A stretch of DNA of 53,311 nucleotides from an uncultured bacterium (GTDB lineage: Bacteria > Patescibacteriota > Gracilibacteria > Absconditabacterales > Absconditicoccaceae): assembly GCA_937862565.1 (NCBI GenBank), contig CALMFT010000025.1, positions 1 to 53,311 of the forward strand, in the 5' to 3' direction. Positions 30,361 to 39,459 of the stretch are shown one piece after another. The notes under the pieces were generated by a model. The model saw nothing but the letters and a program-made list of their open reading frames with translations. It was not told where the DNA came from and did not search any database. The number at the start of each line of letters is the position of its first letter. Position 1 is the stretch's first letter. The translations under genes and the position numbers were made by a program.

Positions 30361-30750
30361 ATGAACTCAGAAATCCAAGAATATAATAATCTCCTTAATG
30401 GGGAAGAAAAGAAAATCTGTGATACTCTTGTGGAGGAAATAACAAAACATCTCAAAGGTACGACTTCCAAGATACGACATGGTCATCCGGTGCGATTCTT
30501 GGAAGAAAATCCGATCGTGGGATATAGCAAACAAAAAAGAGGAATAGTTCTTCTGTTTTGGAGTGGACAATCATTTGAGGAAGCTGGTCTTTCTGCTGAA
30601 GGAACTTTCAAAGCTGCAGAAAAAGTATATACGAGTAGTGATCAAATCGACATTGAAGAACTTGAAAACTGGCTCAAAAAATCTCGGGCTATTCAACGAG
30701 ATTACAAAAATATAGTAAAATGCAAAGGTCAATTGGAAAGATTATCTTAA
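30361..30750 (+). CDS. DUF1801 (YdhG-like) protein
   Basis: A 129-aa protein. The conserved stretch KIRHGHPVRFLEENPIVGYS followed by KRGIVLLFWSGQSFEEAGL corresponds to the DUF1801 barrel (I-x-Y-G-M-P-x-F..., then a strand with hydrophobics). The N-terminal helix EEKKICDTLVEEITKHL is typical too. Function unknown; the fold is related to frataxin-like and may bind iron or ligands. ATG 30361 was preferred to an upstream TTG. Confidence 0.7.
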   Translation: MNSEIQEYNNLLNGEEKKICDTLVEEITKHLKGTTSKIRHGHPVRFLEENPIVGYSKQKRGIVLLFWSGQSFEEAGLSAEGTFKAAEKVYTSSDQIDIEELENWLKKSRAIQRDYKNIVKCKGQLERLS

Positions 30751-30774
30751 ACTTATTACACATATTATATTGGA

Positions 30775-31356
30775 ATGTCGAAAAATGTTCTAAAAGCCTC
30801 ATTTTATGATAGAAATCCGATGGTAGTTGCTAAAGAGCTACTGGGTAAAATTTTAGTAAGGAAAATAAACTGAGAATTTCTGAGTGGGATTATTGTAGAA
30901 ACTGAAGCCTATTTAGCAGCTTGAGATACAGCTGCGCATAGTAGTAGGGGAAGAACAAAAGCCACTCAAAGTCTGTACAAACCAGCAGGGCATTTATACA
31001 TCCATGCTATGCATCAACAATCATTGATGGATATTGTCACTGATGGTGAGGATGTTCCTTGTTCAGTATTAATACGCGCTCTGGAGCCTATTTCAGGAAT
31101 TGAAACCATGAAGAAAAATCGTAATAGTGAGTCTGTGGAAAATCTTACAAACTGACCAGGTAAATTATGTAAAGCCTTGCAGATTGATCGTAATCTTGAT
31201 GGACTCAATATTTGTTCACTGGATAGTGAGGTCTATGTGCTGGATACTCAGATTTCTGATGAGATCAATGAGTCTATTAGGATCTGAATCACTACCAACA
31301 AAGAGCCTTTATTACGTTATTATATCGCGAATAATAAGTTTGTTTCGAGGTGATAA
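30775..31356 (+). CDS. mpg: 3-methyladenine DNA glycosylase, AAG/Mpg family
   Basis: A 193-aa protein, usual length. Conserved pieces: AKELLGKILVRKINGEFLSG, IIVETEAYLAAGDTAAHSSRGRTKAT (with the catalytic Glu of VETEAY), SLYKPAGHLYIHAMHQQSLM and NGPGKLCKALQI. It removes alkylated purines and hypoxanthine from DNA in base excision repair. The family Tyr that intercalates at the lesion would be in the YIHAMH segment. Several Gly are TGA. A different alkyl-base glycosylase (Tag) lies 2 kb downstream. Confidence 0.9.
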
Positions 31357-31419
31357 TAGTTTGCTTTTGCCTTTAATTTGTTTTTTATAGGAAGGTATTT
31401 TTTATTTTTCCTAAATCCT

Positions 31420-31734
31420 ATGTCTCTCAAAAAAATTGCCGAACAAGCTAATATTCTTGAAGAAAGCCTTAATATAGATTTGGATGCCAGTATGCATAAA
31501 TTTACACAAGAAGTATGAGAATTTAACGATGCTATTCAAAAATACAGAGGTATTTATTGTAAAACAAAATATGAAACTTTGGATGAAGTCTATGGAGAAG
31601 CTTCTGATGTGATTTTTAATTTTATCTCTATACTTAATAAGCTTGGAATAAATGCAGATGAGATTGAACAGATGGCACAATGAACCTTAAATAAATTTAT
31701 TGCGCGCAAAGAACTTTATCTCCCTAAAAATTAA
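31420..31734 (+). CDS. MazG-like nucleotide pyrophosphohydrolase
   Basis: A 104-aa all-helical protein. The metal-binding pattern is visible as VGEFNDAIQKY (E-x-x-E/D type) and VYGEASDVIFNFISIL (E-x-x-D). Length and pattern fit small MazG/dUTPase-like all-alpha NTP pyrophosphohydrolases that clean the nucleotide pool. Its stop is 7 nt before the next ATG, so the two are cotranscribed. Confidence 0.75.
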
Positions 31735-31741
31735 TATTTGG

Positions 31742-32182
31742 ATGAAAATTACCATATGTGGAAGTATGATTTTTTATAAAAAATTTAAAGAACTAAAATA
31801 TCAATTGGAGGATATAGGGCATACAGTATATATTCCAGAACTAGAACCAGAAATGGAAGAAGGGATTCTTTTTGTTAAAGATTCGCTTCAAAATAAATCA
31901 CAACTTTGAGCAGATCTAAAGTGGCTATGGAAAAAGAAAAATGAAGAAATCTTAAAACATTTTAAGGCTATTGAAATTGGGGATTGTATCTTAGTAGCAA
32001 ACTATGAAAAAAAATGAATACTAGGTTATATCGGTATTAACGCCATGTTAGAAATGGGTATAGCCGCTTATCTAGAAAAACCAATTTATCTTTTAGATGA
32101 AATTCCTAGCCAAGTAGATCGAATGGATGAAATTCAGGGAATGATGCCTATCGTAATTAACTTTGATTTAAAGAAGATATAA
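31742..32182 (+). CDS. Nucleoside 2-deoxyribosyltransferase-like protein
   Basis: A 146-aa protein with a Rossmann-like start KITICGSMIFYKKFKEL, then DIGHTVYIPELEPEMEEG. The segment IEIGDCILVANYEKKGILGYIGINAMLEMG contains the conserved N-G-x-x-x-E-type pocket (GINAMLEMG). This is the layout of nucleoside deoxyribosyltransferase / YtoQ-like folds, which cleave N-glycosidic bonds. The upstream MazG-like gene supports a nucleotide-salvage or pool-cleaning role. Precise substrate unknown. Confidence 0.7.
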
Positions 32183-32189
32183 AATCTCT

Positions 32190-32250
32190 TTACACCTCCT
32201 CCTCCAATATCACTGCTCATGATCATTGATTTGATCTCTGTCAGAAAAAA
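32190..32250 (-). pseudogene. Remnant of a second tag gene (3' end only)
   Basis: On the minus strand a frame reads SDRDQINDHEQGYWRR, which lines up with the C-terminus of the intact tag gene (QATGQINDHEDTCWRK) in both protein and DNA. The zinc-binding Thr-Cys is lost. Only the last ~50 nt remain, on the far side of the VTT gene. Confidence 0.55.
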
Positions 32251-32259
32251 TCCAATAAT

Positions 32260-32853
32260 TTATGGCACAAAACGTGAGAAAATTGACTGTATTCATCGTA
32301 TATAGGTAGCGCATATGATTCATTCTCAAATCAATATTCCTAGTAACATTTTGCGAATACTAATATTGAGTGTTCCCGCAATATAACAAATAAGATCAGT
32401 TGGAGTAAAGGGTAACATGCTTCGTATGACGATAACGGGTAACTCGTATTTCATTAACCACTTACGAGTTAATTTGATAGAACGTTGATGCTTACCTTCA
32501 AAGTAATCATCAAGATGTAGAGCTTGTGAAAAATAATAAATCAAATAAGATGTTATTAATGTACCAGTCATCGTAATAACCCATAATAATCGTTGATTAG
32601 TAAACGGAGCGACTGCAAGTAATATGGTAGTCAGAGGAATAAATGTCAGTCCTCTTACCGATACAAACAAAAAATACAGACTATATCCTAATAGTGGTAA
32701 TACGGCAAATAACACATAAAAACCATGAGTAACTTGATTTTGATATAATGCAAAACATACTCATAAAGTTATCAACAATATAATCCATGAGATCATAATT
32801 GGTGCTCTATGATGAAATATCCATTGCATTATTCAAGTTGCTACTTTTTTCAT
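32260..32853 (-). CDS. VTT (SNARE-associated / TVP38-like) membrane protein
   Basis: A 197-aa membrane protein. Helices lie near residues 18-35 (MISWIILLITLGVCFAL), 47-65, 70-85 and later. The conserved VTT pieces are VRGLTFIPLTTILLAV, a cytoplasmic amphipathic part, and VIRSMLPFTPTDLICYIAGT with the Pro-rich re-entrant loop typical of the DedA/TVP38 family. These proteins act in lipid scrambling or proton-coupled transport at the membrane. Start ATG 32853 was chosen because it precedes the first helix. Confidence 0.75.
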
Positions 32854-32895
32854 CTCATAATGAGGTATATAAAAATTTTCTAATTTAGAACGTAT

Positions 32896-33477
32896 TTACT
32901 TCCTCCAGCATGTATCCTCATGATCGTTGATTTGACCTGTGGCTTGGAGGTGAGCATAGATTACGGTAGAACCTACAAATTTCATTCCCAGTTTTTTGAG
33001 ATCTTTGGAAATTTGATCTGAGAGGGGAGAGGTAGAAAGTGATTGTCTGTGAGGATCTGATGAATTACTTCAGCTGCGCTGCATAGCGGAGTTTATACCT
33101 TGATGGTCTGTATAGTCCCAGATAAACGTATCCCATGATCCATGTTTTTTCTGAATCTCTAGGAAAATCTGAGCATTGGTGATTGCAGAAGCTATCTTCA
33201 GACGATTTCTGATTATTCCTGCATTTTGCATAAGTTCTTGTTGTTTAGCTTCCGTGTATTGGCTGATTTTTACAGGATCAAAATTATCAAAAGCTTTACG
33301 AAAGTTTTCTCTTTTTGCTAAGATAGTATATCGACTGAGGCCTGCTTGGAAAGTTTCGAGTAGTAAAAACTCAAAATGTTTGCGGTCATCATGCACAGGA
33401 ATTCACCATTCGTTATCGTGATAGTCCATGTACAGTTTATCTTTGAGGCATCGTCCACAACGCTTCAGTTCGGGCAT
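32896..33477 (-). CDS. tag: DNA-3-methyladenine glycosylase I
   Basis: A 193-aa protein with zinc ligands Cys near residue 7 (ELKRCGRCL), His in MDYHDNEWGIPV, and HEDTCWRK at the end. The core PVHDDRKHFEFLLLETFQAGL and TILAKRENFRKAFDNFD is typical of Tag. It excises 3-methyladenine from DNA. The usual GLSW motif reads GLSR here, replacing a conserved aromatic near the base pocket. A loop of about 10 residues around SGSNSSDPHRQS lies in the usual position before LGMKFVGSTV. The start is 11 nt after the MFS gene stop, so it is in that operon. Confidence 0.88.
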
Positions 33478-33487
33478 ATATTTCAGA

Positions 33488-34660
33488 TTATAATAAATTT
33501 TTATTATCTTTTTGAGTTACGTATCTCATCATTACTGCAAAACTTATAACAGCACAAATCGCGGCTCAGTAATAGATATTATATTTTATGGCGAGGATAA
33601 GACCACCAATAAGCGGCCCTACAAACATCAGAAGACTTTGGGTACCAGCGAGCATTCCAGAAAGTTCTCCGATCTCGTTAGGAAGTGCTTTTGACATGAT
33701 ATTTACATTGTATACAGTTACATAATAACCAGAAAGAAGTATCGTGGTGTAAAATAATCCCAAGAATCCATAGAGTGAAGTAGAGTACCCCACAAGCACG
33801 TATCCAATAATCAATACGATGTGACTCATTATGATAAGTTGTTTGTTACTGAAGTTTTTAGTCCAGAATTTGGGAACGAGGAAGCCAAGATTGAGAGCTG
33901 TAATGATTCCCACAAGAGCAAGATAATATCCATATTGTTCTCCACTTGTTCCAAAAGTAGCATTCATACTCAAAGATTGAGTAGCATTGATCATGAATCC
34001 TCCTACGCCAAGTAAGAATAGTGAAATTAAGAAATTTCTCATATCTGGTTTTTTAAAGTATTTTCGTATTACTCAGAAGCTATTATAACTTAGTATTTTT
34101 GCAGGATTAGGTTCGTTCGTATTACTGAAGTGCACTACAATAAGAACTACTTCAATAAGAGCAAATAGTGCTCCAAACCAGAAGATAGTTTCTATTCCTC
34201 CAAATTTGAGTAATAAAGATCCTACCACTGGACCAACGATAAATCACATTCCGAATAAGGCTCCCATAAGTCAGAAGTTTTTAGCCTTAGTTTCTTTGTC
34301 TGGAGAAATATCAGTAAGGACTGCTTGTAGGATAGAAATATTACCTCCCGTGATTCCATTTACCAATCTTGATAGTAGGAAAATCCAGTACGACTGTGTT
34401 ACTAATAAAATAAGATAAGAAAATAGTGTACCAATAATACACAGAACTAGTGGTTTTTTTCTTCCGAATTTATCTGACCATTGTCCTAATAAAGGTGCAG
34501 ATAGGAAGGCAAATAAAGAATAGATAGTCAGACCCAAAGTTACTTGAAAATCTGTAATACTGTAATATGCTTTGAGTTCTGGAAATGCAGGTATGATGAT
34601 TGCTATTCCTACGATATCAAGAAATAGTGTCGTAAAAACGATGGTTTTTTGTAGGTTCAT
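33488..34660 (-). CDS. MFS transporter, drug-efflux type
   Basis: A 390-aa protein with 12 predicted membrane segments. The family signature between helices 2 and 3 is visible as GQWSDKFGRKKPL. Motif C-like GITGGNISILQAVLTDI lies in helix 5, and LGLTIYSLFAFLSAPLLG in helix 2 is typical of TetA/Bcr-like drug-proton antiporters. Several membrane Gly are TGA-coded. The substrate cannot be told. A TCAGATTAT element and a terminator separate it from the upstream lipoprotein gene; tag follows in the same direction. Confidence 0.88.
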
Positions 34661-34743
34661 ATTCTCTTACTAATGATAAAATAAGCACTATCTATAAACA
34701 TTTGGACACTGAATACAATTTAATAATATTTTAATATAATCTG

Positions 34744-34773
34744 AAAAATTGAGAGGAGAAAAACCCCTCTCAA
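34744..34773 (-). terminator. Terminator after the C39-like lipoprotein gene
   Basis: On the minus strand TTGAGAGG pairs with CCTCTCAA and is followed by five T. The TCAGATTAT element starts within its T-run. Confidence 0.8.
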
Positions 34774-34780
34774 AAAATAC

Positions 34781-35677
34781 CTAGCTTCAATTTCCATCTA
34801 TACCCAACACGTTGTAAACTCCAACGCTACTCGCCGCAAGCATACTATTCAAAAATGTGGAGTACAAGACTTCATAGGTTTGACTGCTATTTGACCAAGG
34901 ATCTTTAAAGCGTATCTTATGAATTCCTGTAGACTCATTCCAAGTCAGTCCTGTAAGTAAAACCATATGTCCCGTTCCGACATTGGAATTAGTAGAAATG
35001 TAGGATGAACAATTTGCGTCGTTACAGCCCACGGAAGGTTTTACACGAATCAAGGCTACACAAGGTTTTCCAGTACTTATTTTACTCTGGATAAATGCTT
35101 TTACCACTTCACGATTGCTTGATCCTCCCCAGGAAGTGCCTGGAAAAGTATACTGAGAGCAGTAAGACCAATTCGTAAAATCACCCTTTTTTGTACCGCT
35201 TCCATTTCCCATCATCCCAATATTCGCCAATCTACAAAAGTATCCAAATCCATAGCTTCCATCAAAAACATGATAGCGTTTTGCGTATTCTACCAAGCGT
35301 ATGGCTCGATCATTGACTCCATAAGGAACATCCATCAAAGCAGGATGATTTACCAAATTCACACCCATCATGTAAGAAGCAATCCCACAAAGATTGGTAT
35401 TAGGTCCTTCCGTAAATTGGTAATTACCAAGATACATGGGATACGCACACATATTGGGATAGACTCCATAATTTGCATGATTTTTCCATCCACTTGGTAC
35501 TCGATTTTGCCACACATAACGGAAGTTGGAAAGATTTACATTCCAGGTTCCGCTTTCACGCACTGTAATTTCTTGTTCAGCAACTTGTGATTTTACATTC
35601 ACAGTTTTTACAAAATCATCCTTTTGACAGGAGAGTAGAGATAGCATGGTAATCCATACGATACTCACAAACTTCAT
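34781..35677 (-). CDS. Secreted lipoprotein with a C39-like cysteine peptidase domain
   Basis: A 298-aa protein. The N-terminus FVSIVWITMLSLLSC is a lipoprotein signal peptide, with lipobox Cys at about residue 17. The catalytic triad of papain-like C39 peptidases is seen as NLCGIASYMMGVNL (Cys), GTGHMVLLTGLTW (His) and KDPWSNSSQTY (Asp). Extra cysteines (DANCSS, YFCRLAN, NWSYCSQ) may form disulfides. The enzyme would be anchored on the outer face of the membrane and cut peptides or peptidoglycan-linked substrates. This suits a cell living attached to a host or prey, but the target is unknown. ATG 35677 was chosen; a GTG three codons upstream is possible. Confidence 0.75.
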
Positions 35678-35893
35678 TTTTCTCACAATAATAATTTTAA
35701 TTAATTTTCTATAATCTGATTATTTTTAATAAGTATAATCATAAACTCTCATAGTTTACTGTTGCCAGGAGATATGAGCTCCCCGTTATTCATGTTTTCC
35801 TAGGAACATAATAACAGATGTTAACAATGCATGTATGTAAATCACAAATAAGAATAAAATTGAATACAATAAGAAAATAAATAAAACTACGAT
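35678..35893. other. Divergent intergenic region with hairpin
   Basis: 216 nt between the lipoprotein gene (minus) and mutY (plus). The TCAGATTAT element (minus, 35711-35719) lies 34 nt from the lipoprotein ATG. A strong hairpin (GTTATT-C-ATGTT ... AACATAATAAC, 35785-35815, loop TTCCTAGG) lies near the centre without a T-run, so it may be a protein site or RNA structure. No gene seen. Confidence 0.5.
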
Positions 35894-36712
35894 ATGCAAC
35901 TCGATAAGAATACGATACAGGAATTTCAGAATACTATCTTTTCTTGGTATGAAAATCACAAGAGAGACTTAGCTTGGAGAAATACACAAGATCCCTATGC
36001 TATCTGGATTAGTGAAAGTATGCTTTGTCAAACTCAGGTGAGTAGAGTAAAGGGATTTCATGAAACACGAATGTCTGTTTTCCCTACGGTTGAAGATTTG
36101 GCCTCAGCTTCTACAGAGCAAGTCTTGAGATATTGGTCAGGACTTGGATATAACAATAGAGCTCTCAGACTCAAGAAAGCTGCTATGGAGATTATAGCTC
36201 ACGGCGCTTTTCCTTCAGATTATACTACTCTTATTACTTTACCAGGAATTGGAGATTATATAGCCAATGCTATTTTAGCCTTCTCCAAGAATGAAGATGT
36301 AGTAGTTGTGGATACCAATATCAGGCGTATTATGCTTCATTGGTTTGGAGATGTAATCGAAAAAGAAGAATGACCTGAATCCAAAATAATCAAACAACTT
36401 GTGGAACAAACCCTTCCTCATGGAAAAGCAAGAATCCGATACAATGCTTTGATGGACTACGGAGCTCTCGAACTTACCGCAAGAAAAGCATGAATTCCCT
36501 CTCTTACCAAGCAATCAAAATTTGAAGGCTCAGTAAGACAGGTGAGATCTTCATTGGTCAAGTATTTACTTCAACAAATAGATCGCACGATGACGCTTGA
36601 TTCCATAGATTTGATGTTTCCAGAAAGATTAGACATAGCCAATATACTCTTGTCAATGCAAAAGGATGGTCTTATAGAAATAAGTGGACAAAATATTTGG
36701 ATAAAAAAATAG
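35894..36712 (+). CDS. mutY: A/G-specific adenine DNA glycosylase lacking the Fe-S cluster
   Basis: A 272-aa protein of the HhH-GPD superfamily. The catalytic Glu is in WISESMLCQTQVSRV (residue 41). The helix-hairpin-helix is TLPGIGDYIANAILAF, and the catalytic Asp is in VVVVDTNIRRIMLHWFG (about 140). After YNALMDYGALELTARKA the four-Cys cluster expected in MutY is missing (AGIPSLTKQSKFEG follows instead). The C-terminal domain is short, without a full MutT-like part. It would remove adenine paired with 8-oxoguanine. Cluster-free MutY proteins are known in some bacteria, so it may still be active. Confidence 0.85.
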
Positions 36713-36761
36713 TTTATGTATCATCATGAAAGTAGTAATTTAAAATTATCTCTAGAATTGC

Positions 36762-37496
36762 ATGCTTCTGATTATTATTTCATTTTTTGCAGGAATACTC
36801 ACGGTGCTTGCGCCTTGTGTTCTTCCTATATTACCAGTAATTTTTTCTGGAAGTGCGTCTTGAGCAAGTAATAGTAAAGCATGGAGAATCATAATTTCCT
36901 GTTTAGTTTCTATACTAGTATTTACACTTTTATTCAGATTATCAGTAGAGTTTATCAATATTGATCCTAAAATATGGGTATATTTTTCGAGTGGAATTAT
37001 AGTATTTTACGGACTGACTTTACTTTTTCCAAGTTATCGAGATAAGATTTCATTATTTTTATTTGCTAACAAACCAAGCACTCTTACTGAAAATGCCTGA
37101 AAGCATACATGAGTTTGGTGAGATATATTATTAGGTATTTCTCTGGGGCCTTTGTTTTCTACCTGTAGTCCTACCTATGCGCTTTTGTTTTCTGTAGTTC
37201 TTCCTTCGAGCTTCCTTTTCGGTCTTATATGTATGATTGCTTATGTGCTAGGATTTGGGATTATTCTGTATGTCTTTGTCATAGGATGAAAAAAAATAAT
37301 CAGAAAATTTGCACCGCTAGCCAACAGTCATGGCGTATTTAAGAAAACTTTAGGAATAATTTTGATCCTCGTTGGAGTTCTGATCTTCACAGGAAAAATC
37401 TCCAATATAGAATCAAGTTTTGCAAAATACTTACCAGATTTCAATCGTATGGAACACTTTTTCATCAAAGAACTCAATCTAGGTATTACCAAATAA
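36762..37496 (+). CDS. CcdA/DsbD-like membrane thiol transporter
   Basis: A 244-aa membrane protein with about six helices. The first helix contains LTVLAPCVLPILPVI and the fourth SLGPLFSTCSPTYALLF. The two Cys in Pro/Gly-rich surroundings are the redox-active pair of the CcdA/DsbD family, which moves electrons from the cytoplasm to extracytoplasmic thioredoxins. The family core repeats (TM 1-3 and 4-6) are visible. No thioredoxin gene is adjacent. The cysteine-containing secreted proteins nearby may be its clients. Confidence 0.85.
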
Positions 37497-37520
37497 TAAT
37501 TTCTTATTTCAATCTACTTA

Positions 37521-37548
37521 AATCCACTTAAAAACTGGATTTTTTATT
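37521..37548 (+). terminator. Terminator after the CcdA-like gene
   Basis: AATCCA pairs with TGGATT, followed by a T-run. Confidence 0.65.
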
Positions 37549-37582
37549 TTATAGCAAAAAAGAGATATTAGCTATTTTACTA

Positions 37583-37610
37583 TTGACAAAATATATAACA
37601 ATCTTATTAA
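37583..37610 (+). promoter_or_regulatory. Sigma70-like promoter
   Basis: TTGACA (37583-37588), spacing 16, TATTAA (37605-37610), about 60 nt before ATG 37669. Confidence 0.5.
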
Positions 37611-37668
37611 ATGTATATATTTTCATACTAAACTATGAAAAAAACATTTATAATTTTGATAAACAATT

Positions 37669-38721
37669 ATGAAAAAACTTATTATTGCTACTTTTCTAAC
37701 TACGCTTCTTATCTTTACAAGTATGGTGTTTAGTGAAGATGAACTTCCAGTCCCTAACCAATGAGGATGAGTTTATACTCCTACTCCACTTCCAGAACCA
37801 GTTACTTACAATCCCAATGTTATCACACTTCAAGGTACAAACTTTATTGTTAAATACAGAAGAGTTATTAAGTACAGAACTAGCAAAGCAGATCAAGTAA
37901 TCTTATATCAACCAGAAGAATCAAATGTATTACCTGCTGTGGGAGCTGATACCACAAGAAAGCTTTCCATTCCAAAGAACTAAACACCAACCTTTAATTT
38001 TTCTGATGATTTAATGGATAATGTGATTAATTGGCTAGAGTTCCACAAACTCTCCACTTAACAAAAACAAGAGTTGATAGATAAACTATCAAGAATTAAT
38101 AAAGCTAATCTTGAGGAAACAGTAGCTTGAAATTTGCCCAAAGATCAAAAAGAAGATATTGCTGACATTTTACAAGAAACTCCAAAAACTCTTGTAGATA
38201 TTGAATATAAAGGAGTTTACTTTAACTCTTCTGTTCCTAAAAATGATAATTCAGGTAAGCAAGAAGTCTTCAATATAACTTTTGAAAACAAACTTACTCT
38301 CGAACAAGAAACAGTTACCTTTGCAAGAAACAAAGGAATTAAAAAAGTCTTTGATAATCAAAACATATCAGTAATAGATTGTAAAAATACTCTAGAAGCT
38401 ACACAGGAACTCAAAAAAATATTTGTGAATTATAAACAAAATTTCCCAGAATTATGGGAAACTGAAGACTGGTTTAGTATTAATAATCCCTCTGTTTTGT
38501 TTAAACTTTTCGATACTATTCAAAATAATTATTATGCTGGTTATCAGAATTGTGTTGGTACTTATTATGATAAAGGTTCTTGCTCTTATCAGTGGTTCCC
38601 TTTATGTGTAGATGATGAGATGGTGAGCTTGTTTATTCCTTATAATCTTAAGAAAGCATATTTTGAAATTGGAAATGATAAGAGTGATGCTCGTCTGGTT
38701 TCAGCTTTTAGTAACCAATAA
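37669..38721 (+). pseudogene. Secreted-protein gene interrupted by two in-frame TAA codons
   Basis: Frame 1 starts with a signal peptide (LIIATFLTTLLIFTSMVFS) and continues for 104 aa to TAA 37981. The same frame goes on for 25 codons to TAA 38059 and then for 219 codons to TAA 38719, with protein-like sequence throughout and TGA read as Gly. Both inner stops could come from CAA by one C-to-T change. The C-terminal part has four Cys (NCVGTY, GSCSYQ, PLCVDD, IDCKN). The 104-aa N-terminal piece could still be made and exported. A sequencing cause is possible but two identical events are unlikely. Function not recognised. Confidence 0.65.
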
Positions 38722-38808
38722 TCTCATCAATTTATAATTCTCTCTTTTTTTATAAAAACGCAACATAATCAGAACTGAGGACTTGATTTTTTGTTTGAAC
38801 AAATTATA

Positions 38809-38828
38809 AGTAGTACAGTTGTACTACT
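38809..38828 (+). promoter_or_regulatory. LexA-type operator (SOS box)
   Basis: A perfect palindrome AGTAGTAC-AGTT-GTACTACT lies 25 nt before the lexA start. The 4-nt spacer resembles Gram-positive SOS boxes. A -35-like TTGAAC lies just upstream. It implies autorepression of lexA. Confidence 0.75.
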
Positions 38829-38853
38829 TTTATATTGTAATTAAATCCACTGG

Positions 38854-39426
38854 ATGGCAGATCGTTTGCAATATTTCATTAATCAGCTTATGGATTATTT
38901 CTATAAGCAAAAAACTCTTCCAAGCTACCGTGAGATGAAAGACCTTTTTGATGTAAAAGGAACTCGTAGCGTAGCACTCATTGTGGAAAAACTCGTAGAT
39001 CATGGATTCCTAACAAGAGGGGAGAAAGGTTTACTCCCTGGATCTAGATTAAGTTCAATACCTGTGTTTGAATCTGTGAGTGCGGGATTTTTTGCCCCAC
39101 CTACAGAAAACAGATACGAGATTAGTCTGGATAATTATTTGGTGGATAAACCTCAGGATACCTATTTCGTAAAAGTAAGAGGAGACAGTATGAAAAACAT
39201 AGGATTACTTTCTGGGGACTTTGTAGTAGTAGATAAAAGTAAGATTGATCCCAAGGATGGAGAGATTGTTATTGCAGAAACTGAAGATGGAGTAACCGTA
39301 AAAACCTATAGAAAAAAAGGAAATGAAGTGTGGTTACAACCTGAAAATGAGGAGTATCCAGCACTTATTCCTACAAGTGAAACAAGAATATTGGGAAGTG
39401 TAATAGGGAGCTTTAGAAGATTCTAA
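38854..39426 (+). CDS. lexA: LexA-type SOS repressor
   Basis: A 190-aa protein, usual length. The N-terminal winged helix runs through YKQKTLPSYREMKDLFDVKG and SVALIVEKLVDHGFL. The self-cleavage site is Ala-Gly in SAGFFAPP, the nucleophile Ser is in VRGDSMKNIG, and the Lys is in GVTVKTYRKKG. RecA-stimulated autocleavage would relieve repression after DNA damage. A palindromic operator precedes the gene. No in-frame TGA is used. Confidence 0.93.
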   Translation: MADRLQYFINQLMDYFYKQKTLPSYREMKDLFDVKGTRSVALIVEKLVDHGFLTRGEKGLLPGSRLSSIPVFESVSAGFFAPPTENRYEISLDNYLVDKPQDTYFVKVRGDSMKNIGLLSGDFVVVDKSKIDPKDGEIVIAETEDGVTVKTYRKKGNEVWLQPENEEYPALIPTSETRILGSVIGSFRRF

Positions 39427-39459
39427 TAACTAAGATTTTATTATACTGCTTTAATAAAA

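Noticed and set aside
37635-37733. 32-codon frame starting MKKTFIILINN just before the secreted-protein gene
   Set aside because: Overlaps the signal-peptide gene in another frame and ends quickly; no support as a leader peptide.
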